DNA from: Stagonosporopsis chrysanthemi
Taxonomy: Eukaryota; Ascomycota; Dothideomycetes; Pleosporales; Didymellaceae
Reading direction: 5' to 3'
DNA: 64,000 bases
NCBI GenBank assembly: GCA_022560025.1
Contig: JAFISE010000039.1
Coordinates: 124,001 to 188,000 of the forward strand
Shown here: positions 45,247 to 55,890 of the stretch, in pieces
Position numbering within the stretch: position 1 is the first letter of the stretch
Layout: every line of letters begins with the position of its first letter
Program-made: the position numbers and the translations under genes
Notes under the pieces: model-generated
Databases searched by the model: none
The model's input: the letters and a program-made list of their open reading frames with translations, nothing else
What the model was told of the DNA's origin: nothing

Positions 45247-46647
45247 ATGGTCAAGGGACAGGTCCTTTCTCTCGTTTTGACGCAGTGCGCATACCTCGCT
45301 TCAGCAGCTCCTCATGCCTGCCGAGCGCGATCTGCCGCTCCTTTAAAGTCATCAGCTACTTCTACAGCTCCCGCGCTCGAGTCCTCATCCGCTGCCCCCC
45401 TTTCTGTCCGCGCCGACGCCGCAGCTCCCGCTGAGTATACCGCCAATCCCAGCATCGGTGGTGGAGGGTCCGACTTCGTTGAGTCGGCTCATTTCCGTGT
45501 CCTGGCCGCATCCTCGTCTGCTAAGGCGAACACGACCCTTCAGCACCTTGAAGCAGCACATTCCTGCTTTGTCGAAACCCTGGGGTGGCGCACCCCCGGC
45601 TTATCCTTCAATACCGGCGGCGTTGGCAATGAAGTCGGCCCCTGGTACAAGTTGAATGTTTATAGCAAGCAGCAATCCGAACTGGTTGGCGCTGCTGGTG
45701 TTCAGGGTACAGACATGGAAGCTGGTCTCGCGTACTTAGAGGTTGTGGACGAATATCTTGATGTACCCGATGTTGTCGTGCACGAGTTCGGTCATAGCAT
45801 GCATTTGAGCGAGAAGAACTGGATTCACCAGGGTAACACTGGTGCTTGGTGGGAACCAATTGCGAATTTTATCGCCGACACTTATATTGCTACGCCGACG
45901 TGCAACGCTGCGCGCGCCGCGCACGGTTTGTCGGGTGAGGAAGGAGACTCTGTCATCGCATTGCAAAAGGTCATTGGCGACAGCTACCAAGTCCTGGTCG
46001 ACGGCACCCCGGAGTCTGCAAACTACTACGAAAGCTGGCCGTTCCTTGCATACCTGACAAACAACCCAGACAACTATCCTGGCCTCGGAAACGATACTCT
46101 TCTTCGCATGATCCGCGAATACAAAATCGACTCTAACGAGACGCCCCTGCATTCGCTCGAGCGCCTGCTCACAGAAGCAACGGGCAACATTACTGTCCAG
46201 CACGCCGTCGGCCGCTACTGGGCGCATATGGCGTATGTCGACATCGGCCACCCCAAAGCACACGAAGCATTTACCGCCCAGCGCCGCACTTTGACCTACG
46301 ACAACCTCGATGGCACGAGCGGAGAGTACACGGTCAAGCCTGCGCGCGCGCCTCGGTACATGGGTGCAAATATCATTCCGCTCTCTGCTACTGGAACTTC
46401 TGTCGATGTGGAAATCACGGCACAAGATCAGGGGTACACAGCTACGCTGGTCGTGTCCAGCGCGTCGGGCGTTGAGTACACCGACGTTGTAGCTGGAAAG
46501 GGCAGCGTCCAGGTTGCGGATGGCGATGAGGTGAGCTTGGTTGTTGCGAAGACGCCTGAGCTGGTCATGTATGATGCATTCGAGATCAGTGATGAGCTCA
46601 ATCAGGGTCTGCAGTACAGTGTCAAGATCACCGGTGCTACTGCTTAG
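45247..46647 (+). CDS. Secreted DUF6055-like protein with an HExxH metalloprotease motif
   Basis: Single exon, 466 aa. The start gives a signal peptide (VLSLVLTQCAYLASAAPH), followed by an Ala/Ser-rich segment. The central domain contains VVHEFGHSMHL: His179, Glu180 and His183 form HExxH, and Glu203 in GAWWEPIANFIAD lies 20 residues after His183, the geometry of gluzincin-type zinc peptidases. A second domain (about 370-460, ITAQDQGYTATLVVSSASG) looks like a beta-sandwich. It resembles the fungal/bacterial DUF6055 family, usually annotated without function. Extracellular zinc peptidase activity is inference; the motif itself is seen. It shares a region with two other genes for secreted products but they are not obviously co-regulated. 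Confidence 0.8.
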   Translation: MVKGQVLSLVLTQCAYLASAAPHACRARSAAPLKSSATSTAPALESSSAAPLSVRADAAAPAEYTANPSIGGGGSDFVESAHFRVLAASSSAKANTTLQHLEAAHSCFVETLGWRTPGLSFNTGGVGNEVGPWYKLNVYSKQQSELVGAAGVQGTDMEAGLAYLEVVDEYLDVPDVVVHEFGHSMHLSEKNWIHQGNTGAWWEPIANFIADTYIATPTCNAARAAHGLSGEEGDSVIALQKVIGDSYQVLVDGTPESANYYESWPFLAYLTNNPDNYPGLGNDTLLRMIREYKIDSNETPLHSLERLLTEATGNITVQHAVGRYWAHMAYVDIGHPKAHEAFTAQRRTLTYDNLDGTSGEYTVKPARAPRYMGANIIPLSATGTSVDVEITAQDQGYTATLVVSSASGVEYTDVVAGKGSVQVADGDEVSLVVAKTPELVMYDAFEISDELNQGLQYSVKITGATA

Positions 46648-47094
46648 GGATCTTAGCCACATGTGGATTTTGTGCCAGATCGGGCTTCTGTACATTCTTC
46701 TTTCGCTTTTCCATACTTATACTTTGTCATCGTCACAAGTTTCGAGTTTCGTTCCTTCTCGGTGAAACCAGTAGCTCCTATGCTGAACAGTAGGAACAGC
46801 TAAGCAGGTCCTGTTCGCAGTACCAGTGATACACTGGGGGCGGTACCAAATTTAAATCAACAATCAACCTGTTCTCATTGACATTAGTGTTTGTGGAGAA
46901 CGATGGTTCAGCTCGCGTGCCGTGCCCCAACCCAGCTAGAGCCTAGAGGCCGTCGACTGCCGCCCGGGACCACTACGTCATTGCTGCGCGCAAATGTCGA
47001 AGCTATTATAGACACGCCTGTGCAGCTTCACCCTCCCAACCCTAGCTATCGCCTTCCGCGCGCACAGTAGCCTCCTTTTACACCTCACAACAAT
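46648..47094. other. Intergenic upstream of the small membrane protein gene
   Basis: About 0.45 kb; no gene seen. Confidence 0.55.
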
Positions 47095-47749
47095 ATGTCT
47101 GAATCATTGGCCGCTTTCCGTACCGGGCGCAGCAAGGACCTGGCCCAGCTCGCCGAGGATCACATTAACCATGAGTACGTTCTATTGAGCAGCGCGAGTT
47201 AGCTAGTCCTGACATTGAGCAGTTTGAGCCAGCAAGACCAGGAGCTCCTGAAGAGCGCAGCTAAGAAAGTGGGGACCCACGCGACCGTGGCCTCAATGGC
47301 TGGACTTGGTCTCGGTCTCTTCGCTGCCATCCGACTGCGCAGGATGCGCGTAGCCTATTTCCAGGCCTTCCGAGCGATGGAGAAGCCAGTCGAGCTTCGT
47401 TTCGCGGATGGCCGAGTTGGTGAGTCCCACAAAATTCCAATATAATACAGGACCACGGGCTAACGTGCGCGCAGAACCCATTCCTGACATCTCCGCACAG
47501 CTCGCACCCTCGCGATGGGGCGACGCTGCAACTTACTTCTTCTTCTCGGTTGCCGGCCTCTTCCTCGGTGGTGAGCTCGGTCTGATCACCGGAACCGCAT
47601 CGGCGACACGAACCATTACAAGCGACCCGGCCGCGAAGGAGCGTATTGAGAAGGCCTTCAAGAACTACCGTGTTGACGTCCTGAAGCGCGAGATCAAGGC
47701 GCTGGAAGGCAAGAGTACGTTTGAGCAGATGTTCTCTAGCTCAGCATGA
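47095..47749 (+). CDS. Small two-helix membrane protein of unknown function
   Basis: Three exons (47095-47174, 47223-47419, 47475-47749) give 183 aa. Two hydrophobic segments are visible, ATVASMAGLGLGLFAAIRL and TYFFFSVAGLFLGGELGL, separated by a basic, polar loop. Each is Gly-rich, with GxGxG-type packing like that of inner mitochondrial membrane proteins such as MICOS components, though I cannot place it there. The tail has RIEKAFKNYRVDVLKREIKALEG, a likely amphipathic or coiled-coil helix. Introns are GT-AG and the frame is restored at each. Likely conserved across Pezizomycotina, judging from its ordered composition; no named homologue recalled. Confidence 0.75.
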
Positions 47750-48376
47750 CTGGCCGAGGTCTCAGGCATGAGAAGGATCGTCCACTTCATACTCTATTGG
47801 AAGCCCCATTGATATGGTGGAATGACGGCCCTTTTTTTTTGTACATATATGATGCTTGAATGAATCAACAGAATTCTACGACTCTTGGCATACCTAGGCA
47901 TGACATTGAGAGAACCAGCTTTGCCTTCCATCAGCACACACTCTCACCACCCCGCACTCCCCAGCAACACTGAAAACATTCGACGATCCAGACCTCGTTA
48001 CGTGTTGCGCTAAAGGGAGTGTCGGCAAAGCCTGTGCGGCTCTGCAAATCAATGGCTGCAGTGATGCGGCTGCAAGGCTTAGCCTGTACCAAAACGGGGC
48101 TAAGACGTCACATCAAGGAGGTTGATGCAGCCAGCACTGGTCTTGAAAAGCACTGCCGCAGCGCTCAGGCTTGGGCCTCAACAACCGCCTGCTGCCTCCG
48201 ACGTGCCTGCCAGTTCCTGTCACGGCCTTTCCGCGACATCCTTTGCTACTGGGTTGCTTGCTTGACACAAACGGATCTTCACAATTTTGGCGTTCCTGCA
48301 TCATCAATAACACTGCATCTCTTGGGACTGAATCACAAAATACATCGCTATATTTACACTCGACCCTGCGTCGATC
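47750..48376. other. Intergenic upstream of the PLC-like gene
   Basis: About 0.6 kb; no gene seen. Confidence 0.55.
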
Positions 48377-49753
48377 ATGAGAGGCACAACACTGTCTCTA
48401 CTCTGGCTTGCCGGCCTCGCTGTAGCCCAGAGTGACTCGTCTTCAGCATCGCAGTCTGTCATCACTCTGACCGGCACCCAAAGGCAGCTCTCTGGTGGCG
48501 AGTTTGGCGGCTCCGTCACAGTACCATCGGACTTCGAAGGCAGCACGTTCGCGACTTTGACCAGCGCGTCATCCGGGAGCACTGCTTCAGCCAACGCAAC
48601 TGTCTCAGCGTCTACAGATGGATCCGTTATTGAAATTGGTGGCAGTAACAGGACGAGGACACCGAGCGGATCTGCCACAGGCTCGGCAGCCCTGCCTCAG
48701 AATACGCAACCGTGCAACAACTATGTCGAGTTCTGCAATCGTAAATATTCCAACATTACAGAGGTCGCCGCGCACAACTCGCCTTTCACAAAGGAGCGCA
48801 ATGTAGGACGTAACCAGGACTACGGCGTGACTCAACAGCTGAATGATGGCATCCGCATGCTCCAGGGACAGGCTCATTACATTAATGGCACGCTTTACTA
48901 TTGCCACAGCTCTTGCGATCTCCTCAATGCCGGCACGGTCGAGGATTATCTGAAGGAGGTGGTAGCATGGGTTGAAACACACCCATTCGACGTCGTCACA
49001 ATCATTTTTGGCAACTACGACTACGAGCGGCAAGACGGGAACGGTAATCCCCTCGTCACATCCTCCAACTTCGACGAACCTATCAGATCCTCTGGTCTCT
49101 ACGACTACGTCTACCAGCCACCCAAGACCGCCATGGAGCTCGCCGACTGGCCCACTCTTGGGCAAATGCTGCTCTCGCAGAAGCGCGTTGTGACGTTCAT
49201 CGACTACAATTTCGACACCGATGCCGTGCCCTACCTTTTGTGGGAGTTCTACAATATGTGGGAGACACCATACTCGCCGACCGACCCCAGCTTCCCTTGC
49301 ACGATTGGGCGACCGGACGGAGTAAGCGACGAGAAGGCGCGGGACATGCTCTACCTCGCAAACCACAACCTGAACGTCGAGATCGGGATCGCAGGTCTGA
49401 ACCTGCTGGTTCCCAACGTTGCCGCAACAAACACTACAAACGGAATCGAGGGCGATGGCAGCCTGGGCTTGATGTCCAACCAGTGCACCTGTAAGTCTTT
49501 CCCATAAGGATGCGCGGCTGTCACATGCTAATGCACAACAGCTGACTGGGGTCGCCCACCGAACTTCCTCCTTGTCGACTTCTACAACCAGGGACCAATC
49601 AACGGCTCCGTCTTCGAGGTTGCCGCGCGCGCGAACAATGTCACATACGACCGTCAATGCTGCGGCAGGGCGACATCGCTCGGGGCCGTGCTTCTGACGC
49701 CGTCGGTGACGTACTTGGCGCTTGTCGTCGCCGCCATTGGCCTCTTGATGTAG
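48377..49753 (+). CDS. Secreted PLC-like phosphodiesterase, probable GPI-anchored
   Basis: Two exons (48377-49490, 49542-49753) give 441 aa. An N-terminal signal peptide (RGTTLSLLWLAGLAVAQ) is followed by a Ser/Thr-rich stalk of about 90 residues. The catalytic-type domain begins at CNNYVEFCNRKYSNITEVAAH: the His of AAHNSPF aligns with the first catalytic His of PI-PLC X-type enzymes, and GIRMLQGQAHYING with the region of the second. Several N-glycosylation sequons (NGT, NAT, NIT, NRT) are present. The C-terminus ends in a hydrophobic tail (TYLALVVAAIGLLM) with small residues before it, as for GPI attachment. Fungal relatives are usually named PLC-like phosphodiesterases with no known substrate. 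Confidence 0.85.
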
Positions 49754-50503
49754 GAAGGTGTAGAGAAGAATTGGATACAAATGTAGATGGGATGTTATCT
49801 GGGTAATGAGCATTGGACGGCGTTTTAGAGCACGTACAAGAATTCGGTTTAGCATAGCATAGCACCAAGCTGCACATACACAGTACGCCCTCATCATGGC
49901 AACGTCCCCAACCTCCTTCGCACAGCTCCTCCTCCCACCTCCTCGCTCCTTTTCGTCCGCGGAATGAAACGCTCCCTCGCATTCCACCGTTCAGCCACCG
50001 TTACGCCGCGTTTCAGCCCGCTCGTTGGAACTGCTGCGCCCATCTCCCCGGCCTATGCTACGTAAGATTACGGAGCGAAGGATTCGCGACATGGGGTCGT
50101 TCTTGGCTGCCTCACGGTCCAATCCCCGTGCGCACCCCAATGCGGCTTGTGCGTACCGATGCCAGCACGTTTTGCAATATGGGGAAATGGGCTATGGCCG
50201 TGCGTGGAATACGCGCGTAGGGAATTTGTTTTGCGGACTAGTGGACCGTGTTGTTCTTGTTGCCGGTGAAATCTGCCTTTTCTTGACCAGTGAAATTGTC
50301 AGTGGGAGTAATTCAGCTTTTGCTCGAGAGGGAAATGTTTCAAGTGCCACGTCTTGTGAAAAAAGCAAATAACAAGGTATATGGTGAAGTCTAGTGTATG
50401 TACAAAAAATGAAGGCTATCTACAGCTTCGCCTTAGCGGCCAGGACCCGCAGTGCCCCCCCCCCCCTTTCTTCTTGATTGACCACGCCGAATAGGCGAGC
50501 AGC
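49754..50503. other. Convergent intergenic region with poly-C tract
   Basis: About 0.75 kb between the stop codons of the PLC-like and pectin lyase genes. Contains a C12 run at 50455-50466. No gene supported. Confidence 0.55.
50455..50466. repeat. Poly-C tract (C12)
   Basis: Twelve consecutive C read directly, about 40 nt downstream of the pectin lyase stop codon. Confidence 0.85.
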
Positions 50504-51634
50504 TTACAAGCGTCCGAAACCAGCGGTGTTGACAACGTTCTTGGCAACAGCGGCGGTGGAAGCAGAAGCGACGTTCTTGCCCTTGAAGTTGGCGAGGAAG
50601 CTGGTGTCAGTGCCGGCAAGGGTGCCAGAGGTACCGTAAGCGTTCATCTCGCAGTTGTGGCCGAGGTAGGTCTTGCAAGCAGCGTTGTTGGAGCCCGAGG
50701 CGAAGACCTTGCCGGGGAGACCAGCCTGGGCGGGAGCATCGACGTTCTGGAAGACGTTGCCCTCGGCGAGGATGCTGGCACCGGAGTCAGCCTCGAAGGC
50801 GTGGGAAATGGCGTAGAAGTAGTTGTTGACGGCGTGGAGCAGAGTGTTGCCGGCAACCTTGGGGGAGCGGCCGGAGGTGTGGTGGACGTAGTTGTTCTTG
50901 AAGGTGACGGTGTCGGAGGAGCCGGTGAAGTACAAGCCCCAGTAGTGGCGACCGTCGCAGGTGGCGGACCAGGAGGAGGCACCGTTGATCTCGTTGTTGG
51001 AGATGGTAACGCGGCCGGAGGCCTTGTTGCCGAGGACAATGTGCTGGCGGGCGATCAGGTCGGTGGTAACGTGATCAATCCAGATAAGGTCGGCACCGTC
51101 AACGGTGATGGCATCACCACCCCAGACGTACTGAGGGTTGATGTTGGTGAAGCGGACGTTCTGGATGATGACGTTCTTGGCGTTGGAGACGATGCGGATA
51201 CCCTTGCCCTTGATGACACCCTTGGAACCCTGGCCGATGAGGGACTTGTTGGAGCCAACGGTCATACCGAGCATACCAGCCTTGTCATACTTGATGCCAG
51301 AGACCTTGGGGGCGTTGGGCTGGTAGTTGTCGCACCAGCCATCCTTGTTGATGGCCTTCTGGCAGGTGGAGCCAGTGCCCCAGGGAGCGCACCCAGCAGA
51401 GGTAGCGGTACCCTCAGTTCCGGTGAAGTCGAAGGTCTTGGTCAAGACGATGACACGGGGAGATGAGTCGGCGAGGTAGCTGATGAGCTGAGCAGTGGTG
51501 GAAGGGTAGACGGGGGCAGCGGATCCACCACCAGTAACGCCCTTGGCGAAACCCTCAGCAGCGCCCTTGACGGCATCAGCACCGAAGGCTGAGCCAGCAA
51601 GTGCCGCGACGGCAGTGAAGATAGTGAACTTCAT
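50504..51634 (-). CDS. Secreted pectin lyase (polysaccharide lyase family 1)
   Basis: Cleaves methyl-esterified homogalacturonan by beta-elimination outside the cell. Single exon, 376 aa. Signal peptide MKFTIFTAVAALAGSAFGA. The mature protein starts near VKGAAEGFAKGVTGGG and follows the Aspergillus pectin lyase pattern: PRVIVLTKTFDFTGTEG, GCAPWGTGSTCQKAINKDGWC, SLIGQGSKGVIKGKGIRIV, VWGGDAITVDGADLIWIDHV, ARQHIVLG, ATCDGRHYWGLYFTG, SGRSPKVAGNTLLHAVNNYF and HAFEADSGASILAEGNVFQ. The Arg of SGRSPK corresponds to the catalytic Arg as I recall for PelA. Third positions are almost all C/G, suggesting strong expression. Start chosen at the ATG giving the signal peptide; the frame is open 11 codons further upstream. 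Confidence 0.94.
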   Translation of the reverse strand: MKFTIFTAVAALAGSAFGADAVKGAAEGFAKGVTGGGSAAPVYPSTTAQLISYLADSSPRVIVLTKTFDFTGTEGTATSAGCAPWGTGSTCQKAINKDGWCDNYQPNAPKVSGIKYDKAGMLGMTVGSNKSLIGQGSKGVIKGKGIRIVSNAKNVIIQNVRFTNINPQYVWGGDAITVDGADLIWIDHVTTDLIARQHIVLGNKASGRVTISNNEINGASSWSATCDGRHYWGLYFTGSSDTVTFKNNYVHHTSGRSPKVAGNTLLHAVNNYFYAISHAFEADSGASILAEGNVFQNVDAPAQAGLPGKVFASGSNNAACKTYLGHNCEMNAYGTSGTLAGTDTSFLANFKGKNVASASTAAVAKNVVNTAGFGRL

Positions 51635-51758
51635 CTTGAGTAGAAGAAATGAATGGATAGCAAACACAGTTTGCTTTGAAGTGAAAGACTGAAGTTGGAA
51701 GGGTGAATGAGTGTCAAGGCGAGGCTTGGAAACTAGAAGAACGGCGAAGCATCTTATC

Positions 51759-51764
51759 TTTATA
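51759..51764 (-). promoter_or_regulatory. TATA box of the pectin lyase gene
   Basis: TATAAA read on the minus strand about 125 nt upstream of the start codon, a normal distance for fungal genes. A GTGGGG motif at 51788-51793, fitting the CreA consensus SYGGRG, lies about 25 nt further upstream; carbon repression would be typical for such a gene but is inferred only. Confidence 0.5.
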
Positions 51765-51794
51765 ACTCACGATCCTGACTTGAGGCCGTGGGGC

Positions 51795-53517
51795 CTAGTC
51801 AGCCCAGTGGACGGATAATTGTGTTACGAGTAAGATCCAGGTGGCTCATCACCAAGATGTCGTCGGTACCTGCATGGTAATCAGACCTGCACCCACAAAT
51901 AATGACCCAGCGGAGGCGTTCTTCCAACGTAGCCAGGTTGTACCGTGGGTTGCACCCCCTGCTGGCCATGGCAAAGGAGAAAGTGCCATTCCGGACGTTG
52001 ATTTACTAAGGGGATAGTTGCGTTGCAAGCGGAATAGTCTCGGAGGGCTTGAGCGTGCTGGGATAGTATCGGAGAATACCTTGTTAGTCCGTTTCATCTG
52101 CAAGGAGGTCTGATAAAGCACGTTGGACAAGGCTGCCGCGCCAGCCTTCAGCCGCGTCCAGACTACCGATTACAGGTTAGCGTGCAGAGTGTTTCATGAG
52201 CTTATGATAGTTAAGATTGTAGGATTGGCATGCCGCAGACCTAGACGCGGCTCACGGACGTCGCATCGTCAGAAAGGAATTGTGCGGTGTGCACTCTGTC
52301 ACGCTTTACCGAGGCGGTGGACACCTTAGGCTACTCGCCAGATGGTACTCTCAGGCCATTGCTGCGAAAAGATGCGATTGAATATTTCTCAAGGCTGTCA
52401 TTTCTGGTACACCTGTCAATACCGAAAATGCGCCGTTGGCGAAGACTTTGAGAGTGGGCCAAGTGTGGTGCGAACGCGGCCGCTAGGAAGTAAAGAACGC
52501 GGTCAGATGAGACTTCGTGGAGAGACGTCGCTCAGCGTCGGCGATACTCGCAATGTTGTTGAAGACGACGCGCGGTATGTAGGTCGGGAGACATAGATGG
52601 AACTTGGAATCTGGACGATGAACCAAGGCTTGGAGCACGTGTCGTCGTCAGACTAAAATTGGCTGGCGTAAGATTGAGGTAGGCAACGGCAGCTTCCAGA
52701 CCTCTCCACTCCTTTCAGGACCAAGTCGAATTGTGAAGCGTGGTAAAGGAGTCTCTGCTCCACCCGTATAGCTTGCAGTGGAGAATCCAGCTTGAATTCC
52801 CTTCTCAACATTCACGTTGCACGTTTACACGGCATAGTACACACACAGTACCTTCACTGGATTTTATCGCCATACAAACACAGGCACTGGATAGGTTCAG
52901 ATACTACTCTATACTACTAGAATGTGTATCGACGGCGCAGCTGCCTGGGCAAGATCTCTCGCCGGTACAGGCGATATCCCATGAGACACGGTGTTGGACG
53001 TGCTGTCTCAAGCTGCACAGGCATGCTCGCTCGCTATGAGTGCCTTGCCCAGTTTTTCTTTGACTTCCACAGTCTTTTCCTCAGCCAGCGGCCCCAATCT
53101 GAATAAGAATAGGTGCAATGTACGCTTGCGCCCGGTGCACTGGAACAAAACACAGATCTCGGACGCTATCTTCGTTGACGTGATGCACTGTTCTCAGATC
53201 TGTCATAACACGGCTTAATGACAATCTACCTGACCACCGAGTCTGTCTGTTGCACACCAGGTATCGTAGGTTCAATGCTTCCACATGCATGAGGCCTGAT
53301 GCGGCTAGAGCAGGTTGCCACGTAGGCACACAACTGCCAGTCTGCGTGATAACAGCATTTCTCTCCACAGTTTGACAGATCCCAGTTACACGACATGAGA
53401 AAATGAGCAGTAGACCCAGGCCAAATCAACTGTCTCCACAGCAGCGCAGTACAATAGCTACACGTGGCCACTGTCTCAAGGCCAAAGGATCACAAGGCTG
53501 AAGCACCATCACTTACC
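51795..53517. other. Gene-poor stretch upstream of pectin lyase
   Basis: About 1.7 kb with only short, unassignable frames. Serves as upstream region for both the pectin lyase gene and the disordered-protein gene. Confidence 0.5.
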
Positions 53518-54555
53518 ATGGTCTACTACGAAGAATCCCGCACGAACCGCGACACCCATCATCAACCTCGAAGGAGACACAAATCCAGACACGCACCTGT
53601 ATTGCAACCTCGCGGGACGAACGACGTCAGGTACACTTCGCCCGAAGTCCAAGCTCCCAGCCCTTCACCGCCCCGGCGCCGGCGATGGGCAACAGGCTAC
53701 ATCGATCGGCAATCCTGCCCCTCCTACGCATACATCAATGCTCGCTCCCGCTCCCCGGACAGAGACCTGCCCTCGGACACGGAGTACATAGCTCCACCCC
53801 GGTATCGCACTGTGGAGTACATCGTGTCTCAGGAGTGGCAATATGGGCATTCTTCTCGCCACAGACAGTCGTCAGACCGCGTCCGATTAGAAGGTTCGAT
53901 ACGCCCGTCGAGTTCAGGCATCAAGAGTGAATACCGCGGGTCCGACGTCGAGAGTCTAGACACGCCTCCCTCTCCGCCCCGCCGCCGCCAGCACCAGCAA
54001 AGACACAAGAGTCCTCCGCTCTCGTCTTCTGCCTCATCCTCGGCCTCAGATCTGCAGCAAAAGCGCCGTCCCGCTTCCTCCGCCAGCAGACCTGCAGGCT
54101 CGGATACTGTCAGTCTACGTCGCAGCAGCAGCTCAAATCTGCGTTCTGATACGCGCTCTATCGGGTCGTTAGGGGCGCGGTCAGATGTCCAAGAATGGAG
54201 TAGGAGGGGGTGGAGAGGGAGAGAAAGGGGGGAGGGTGGAAGACGCGACCAGAGTAGTAGTGGGAGTGACAGCGAGGGCGGGTATATCTCACTCGACGGG
54301 TACATCGGGGGGAGTGATTGTGTTTCAATGCGGGGAGGGGCTAGAGTGGGAGATGAAGGTGAAGATGAAGACGGTGGGGAAGGCAGTGACGCGGTGGGCA
54401 GTGATGTTGTTTCGATAAGTGGGGAGGGAGAGGGGAGTGATGGTGTTATGGGCAGTGATGTAGAGTCCTTTGATGGAAGTGCGGGCGGTGTTTCGGAAGA
54501 GGACTGTATCGAAAATGAGCATGGTGGTTATGGGTCGAGATATCGAAGGTGGTAG
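53518..54555 (+). CDS. Disordered Ser/Arg/Gly-rich hypothetical protein
   Basis: Single frame of 345 aa from the ATG at 53518 (MVYYEESRTNRDTHHQ). The N-terminal half is basic with His/Arg and Pro clusters (HHQPRRRHKSRH, PSPSPPRRRRWATGY) and several Tyr motifs; the middle is Ser-rich; the C-terminal part is acidic with repeating GSDxxS units (SDSEGGYISLDGYIGGSDCVS, GSDAVGSDVVSISG, GSDVESFDG). No folded domain is recognised. Overall it looks like a rapidly evolving disordered protein, so it may be hard to detect in relatives. The unusually long continuous frame with biased composition supports it being real. Confidence 0.6.
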   Translation: MVYYEESRTNRDTHHQPRRRHKSRHAPVLQPRGTNDVRYTSPEVQAPSPSPPRRRRWATGYIDRQSCPSYAYINARSRSPDRDLPSDTEYIAPPRYRTVEYIVSQEWQYGHSSRHRQSSDRVRLEGSIRPSSSGIKSEYRGSDVESLDTPPSPPRRRQHQQRHKSPPLSSSASSSASDLQQKRRPASSASRPAGSDTVSLRRSSSSNLRSDTRSIGSLGARSDVQEWSRRGWRGRERGEGGRRDQSSSGSDSEGGYISLDGYIGGSDCVSMRGGARVGDEGEDEDGGEGSDAVGSDVVSISGEGEGSDGVMGSDVESFDGSAGGVSEEDCIENEHGGYGSRYRRW

Positions 54556-54852
54556 TGTATACAAGCAAGGTTCCTGAGATACAATTCGCAATGCAAGAGC
54601 AGGGCGGTGGTGAAACTGGGGATCACATTTGCTTACTAGCACCACGCTCATCCATACTTCCGACCCAGTTGGTGGGGTTTAAGCTGCTTTGAAGTCCGCT
54701 TGATAGCTCTTACATGTTATACACAGATCTACACAACGTCTACTCCACCCAATGCATGCTTTGCTGCTGTGTTCACAGGTAAAGCGCCTGCTCGTGGCAG
54801 TTGTATTCTACAAGTCTCTCTCGCTGTGCCGTCCACTCTTGCGCGTACGCAT

Positions 54853-55890
54853 CTATGCCGCAGCAGTAGCGGTCTCGACCGGCTCAGCAGCCTCCGCAAT
54901 CGGCGCCAGCTCCGCGTTGCTCATGGGACCCTTGGGCCAGGGTTTCCCGAGCGCATCCTGCACCTTCAGAATCTGGTTCTTGGGGCCGGGGACGCAGCCT
55001 GTGACCACAACCAAGCCGTTCAGCTCGTCGACCTGCAGCACTTTCAGGTTCTTGACTGTGACGCTTTCATTGCCCATGTTTCCGGCCATGCGCTTTCCGG
55101 GCAGCACACGCGAACCAGAGCCCTGCGATCCTCCGGCGGAACCCATGGCGCGGTGTGTGAGCGAGTTACCGTGTGATGCGGGTTGACCGCTGAAGCCGTG
55201 GCGTTTCATACCCTAGAATGAACCATCAGCGCCGTCTTCACTGTAAAATGCTCACAACATCTGTAGCGCATCGTGACTTACACCAGCGAAGCCCATACCC
55301 CTCGAGATACCTCTTACGTCCACCCATTGCCCAGGCGCAAACCAATTCGCGCTAACAGTCTCGCCTACACTCAAGCCCAATCCACTCCCATCTTTGACCT
55401 TGAACTCCGCCAAATGCCTCTTTGGGCTCACGCCGGCTTGCGCGAAGTGCCCCAGCAGCGGCCGTGTGACGTTCCTGGGTTCTTTCTGCCCCGCGCCAAT
55501 CTGCACAGCCCAATACCCGTGCTTGTCCCTCGTCTTGAGAGCAACAACCTCGTTGCGATCGACCTGCAGCACAGTGCAGGGTGTGCGCTTCCCTGTCTCT
55601 GGGTCGTAGAGGGCTGTCATGCCGCGCTTGAGAGCGAGAAGGCCGGTGCGCAGAGGTGTGGAGTGCGCTTTTCGCTCTAAAGCCGCTGTTGATGTGGAAT
55701 TGAGGGCGGGGTTTTCATGGCGGTGCGCAAAGCGGTCTTTCTTGGGGCCGAATGTCGATTTGATGCCGCGGGTGCTTGTGTAGGACAACGCTGGTGTGGC
55801 GGCATTGTGCTGGGAAAGGGGAATGAGCGAGCGCGTTGCTGTGGGAAGCAGGGGCAATGAGCCCCAGTTGAGGGGTGCCCTGGGTGGCAT
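54853..55890 (-). CDS. MRPL9: Mitochondrial large-subunit ribosomal protein uL3m
   Basis: Two exons (55890-55282, 55212-54853) give 322 aa. The N-terminus is a Pro/Arg/Ser presequence. The L3 domain starts around RTGLLALKRGMTALYDPETG and includes TPCTVLQVDRNEVVALKT, KRHLAEFKVKDG and VDVRGISRGMGFAG; the intron falls exactly within the signature, and exon 2 continues GMKRHGFSGQPASHGNSLTH and SRVLPGKRMAGNMGN, the most conserved part of uL3. The tail is Ala/Glu rich. Symbol given by yeast equivalence. Confidence 0.95.

Noticed and set aside
45736..46695. 319-codon minus-strand frame opposite the DUF6055 gene
   Set aside because: Antisense shadow; the plus strand has a signal peptide and a metal-binding motif.
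48605..49987. 460-codon minus-strand frame opposite the PLC-like gene
   Set aside because: Longer than many real genes but without domain or ordered composition; the opposite strand encodes a recognisable secreted protein.
50657..51466. 269-codon plus-strand Gly/Val-rich frame opposite the pectin lyase
   Set aside because: Composition mirrors the C/G-ending codons of the lyase gene; a shadow.
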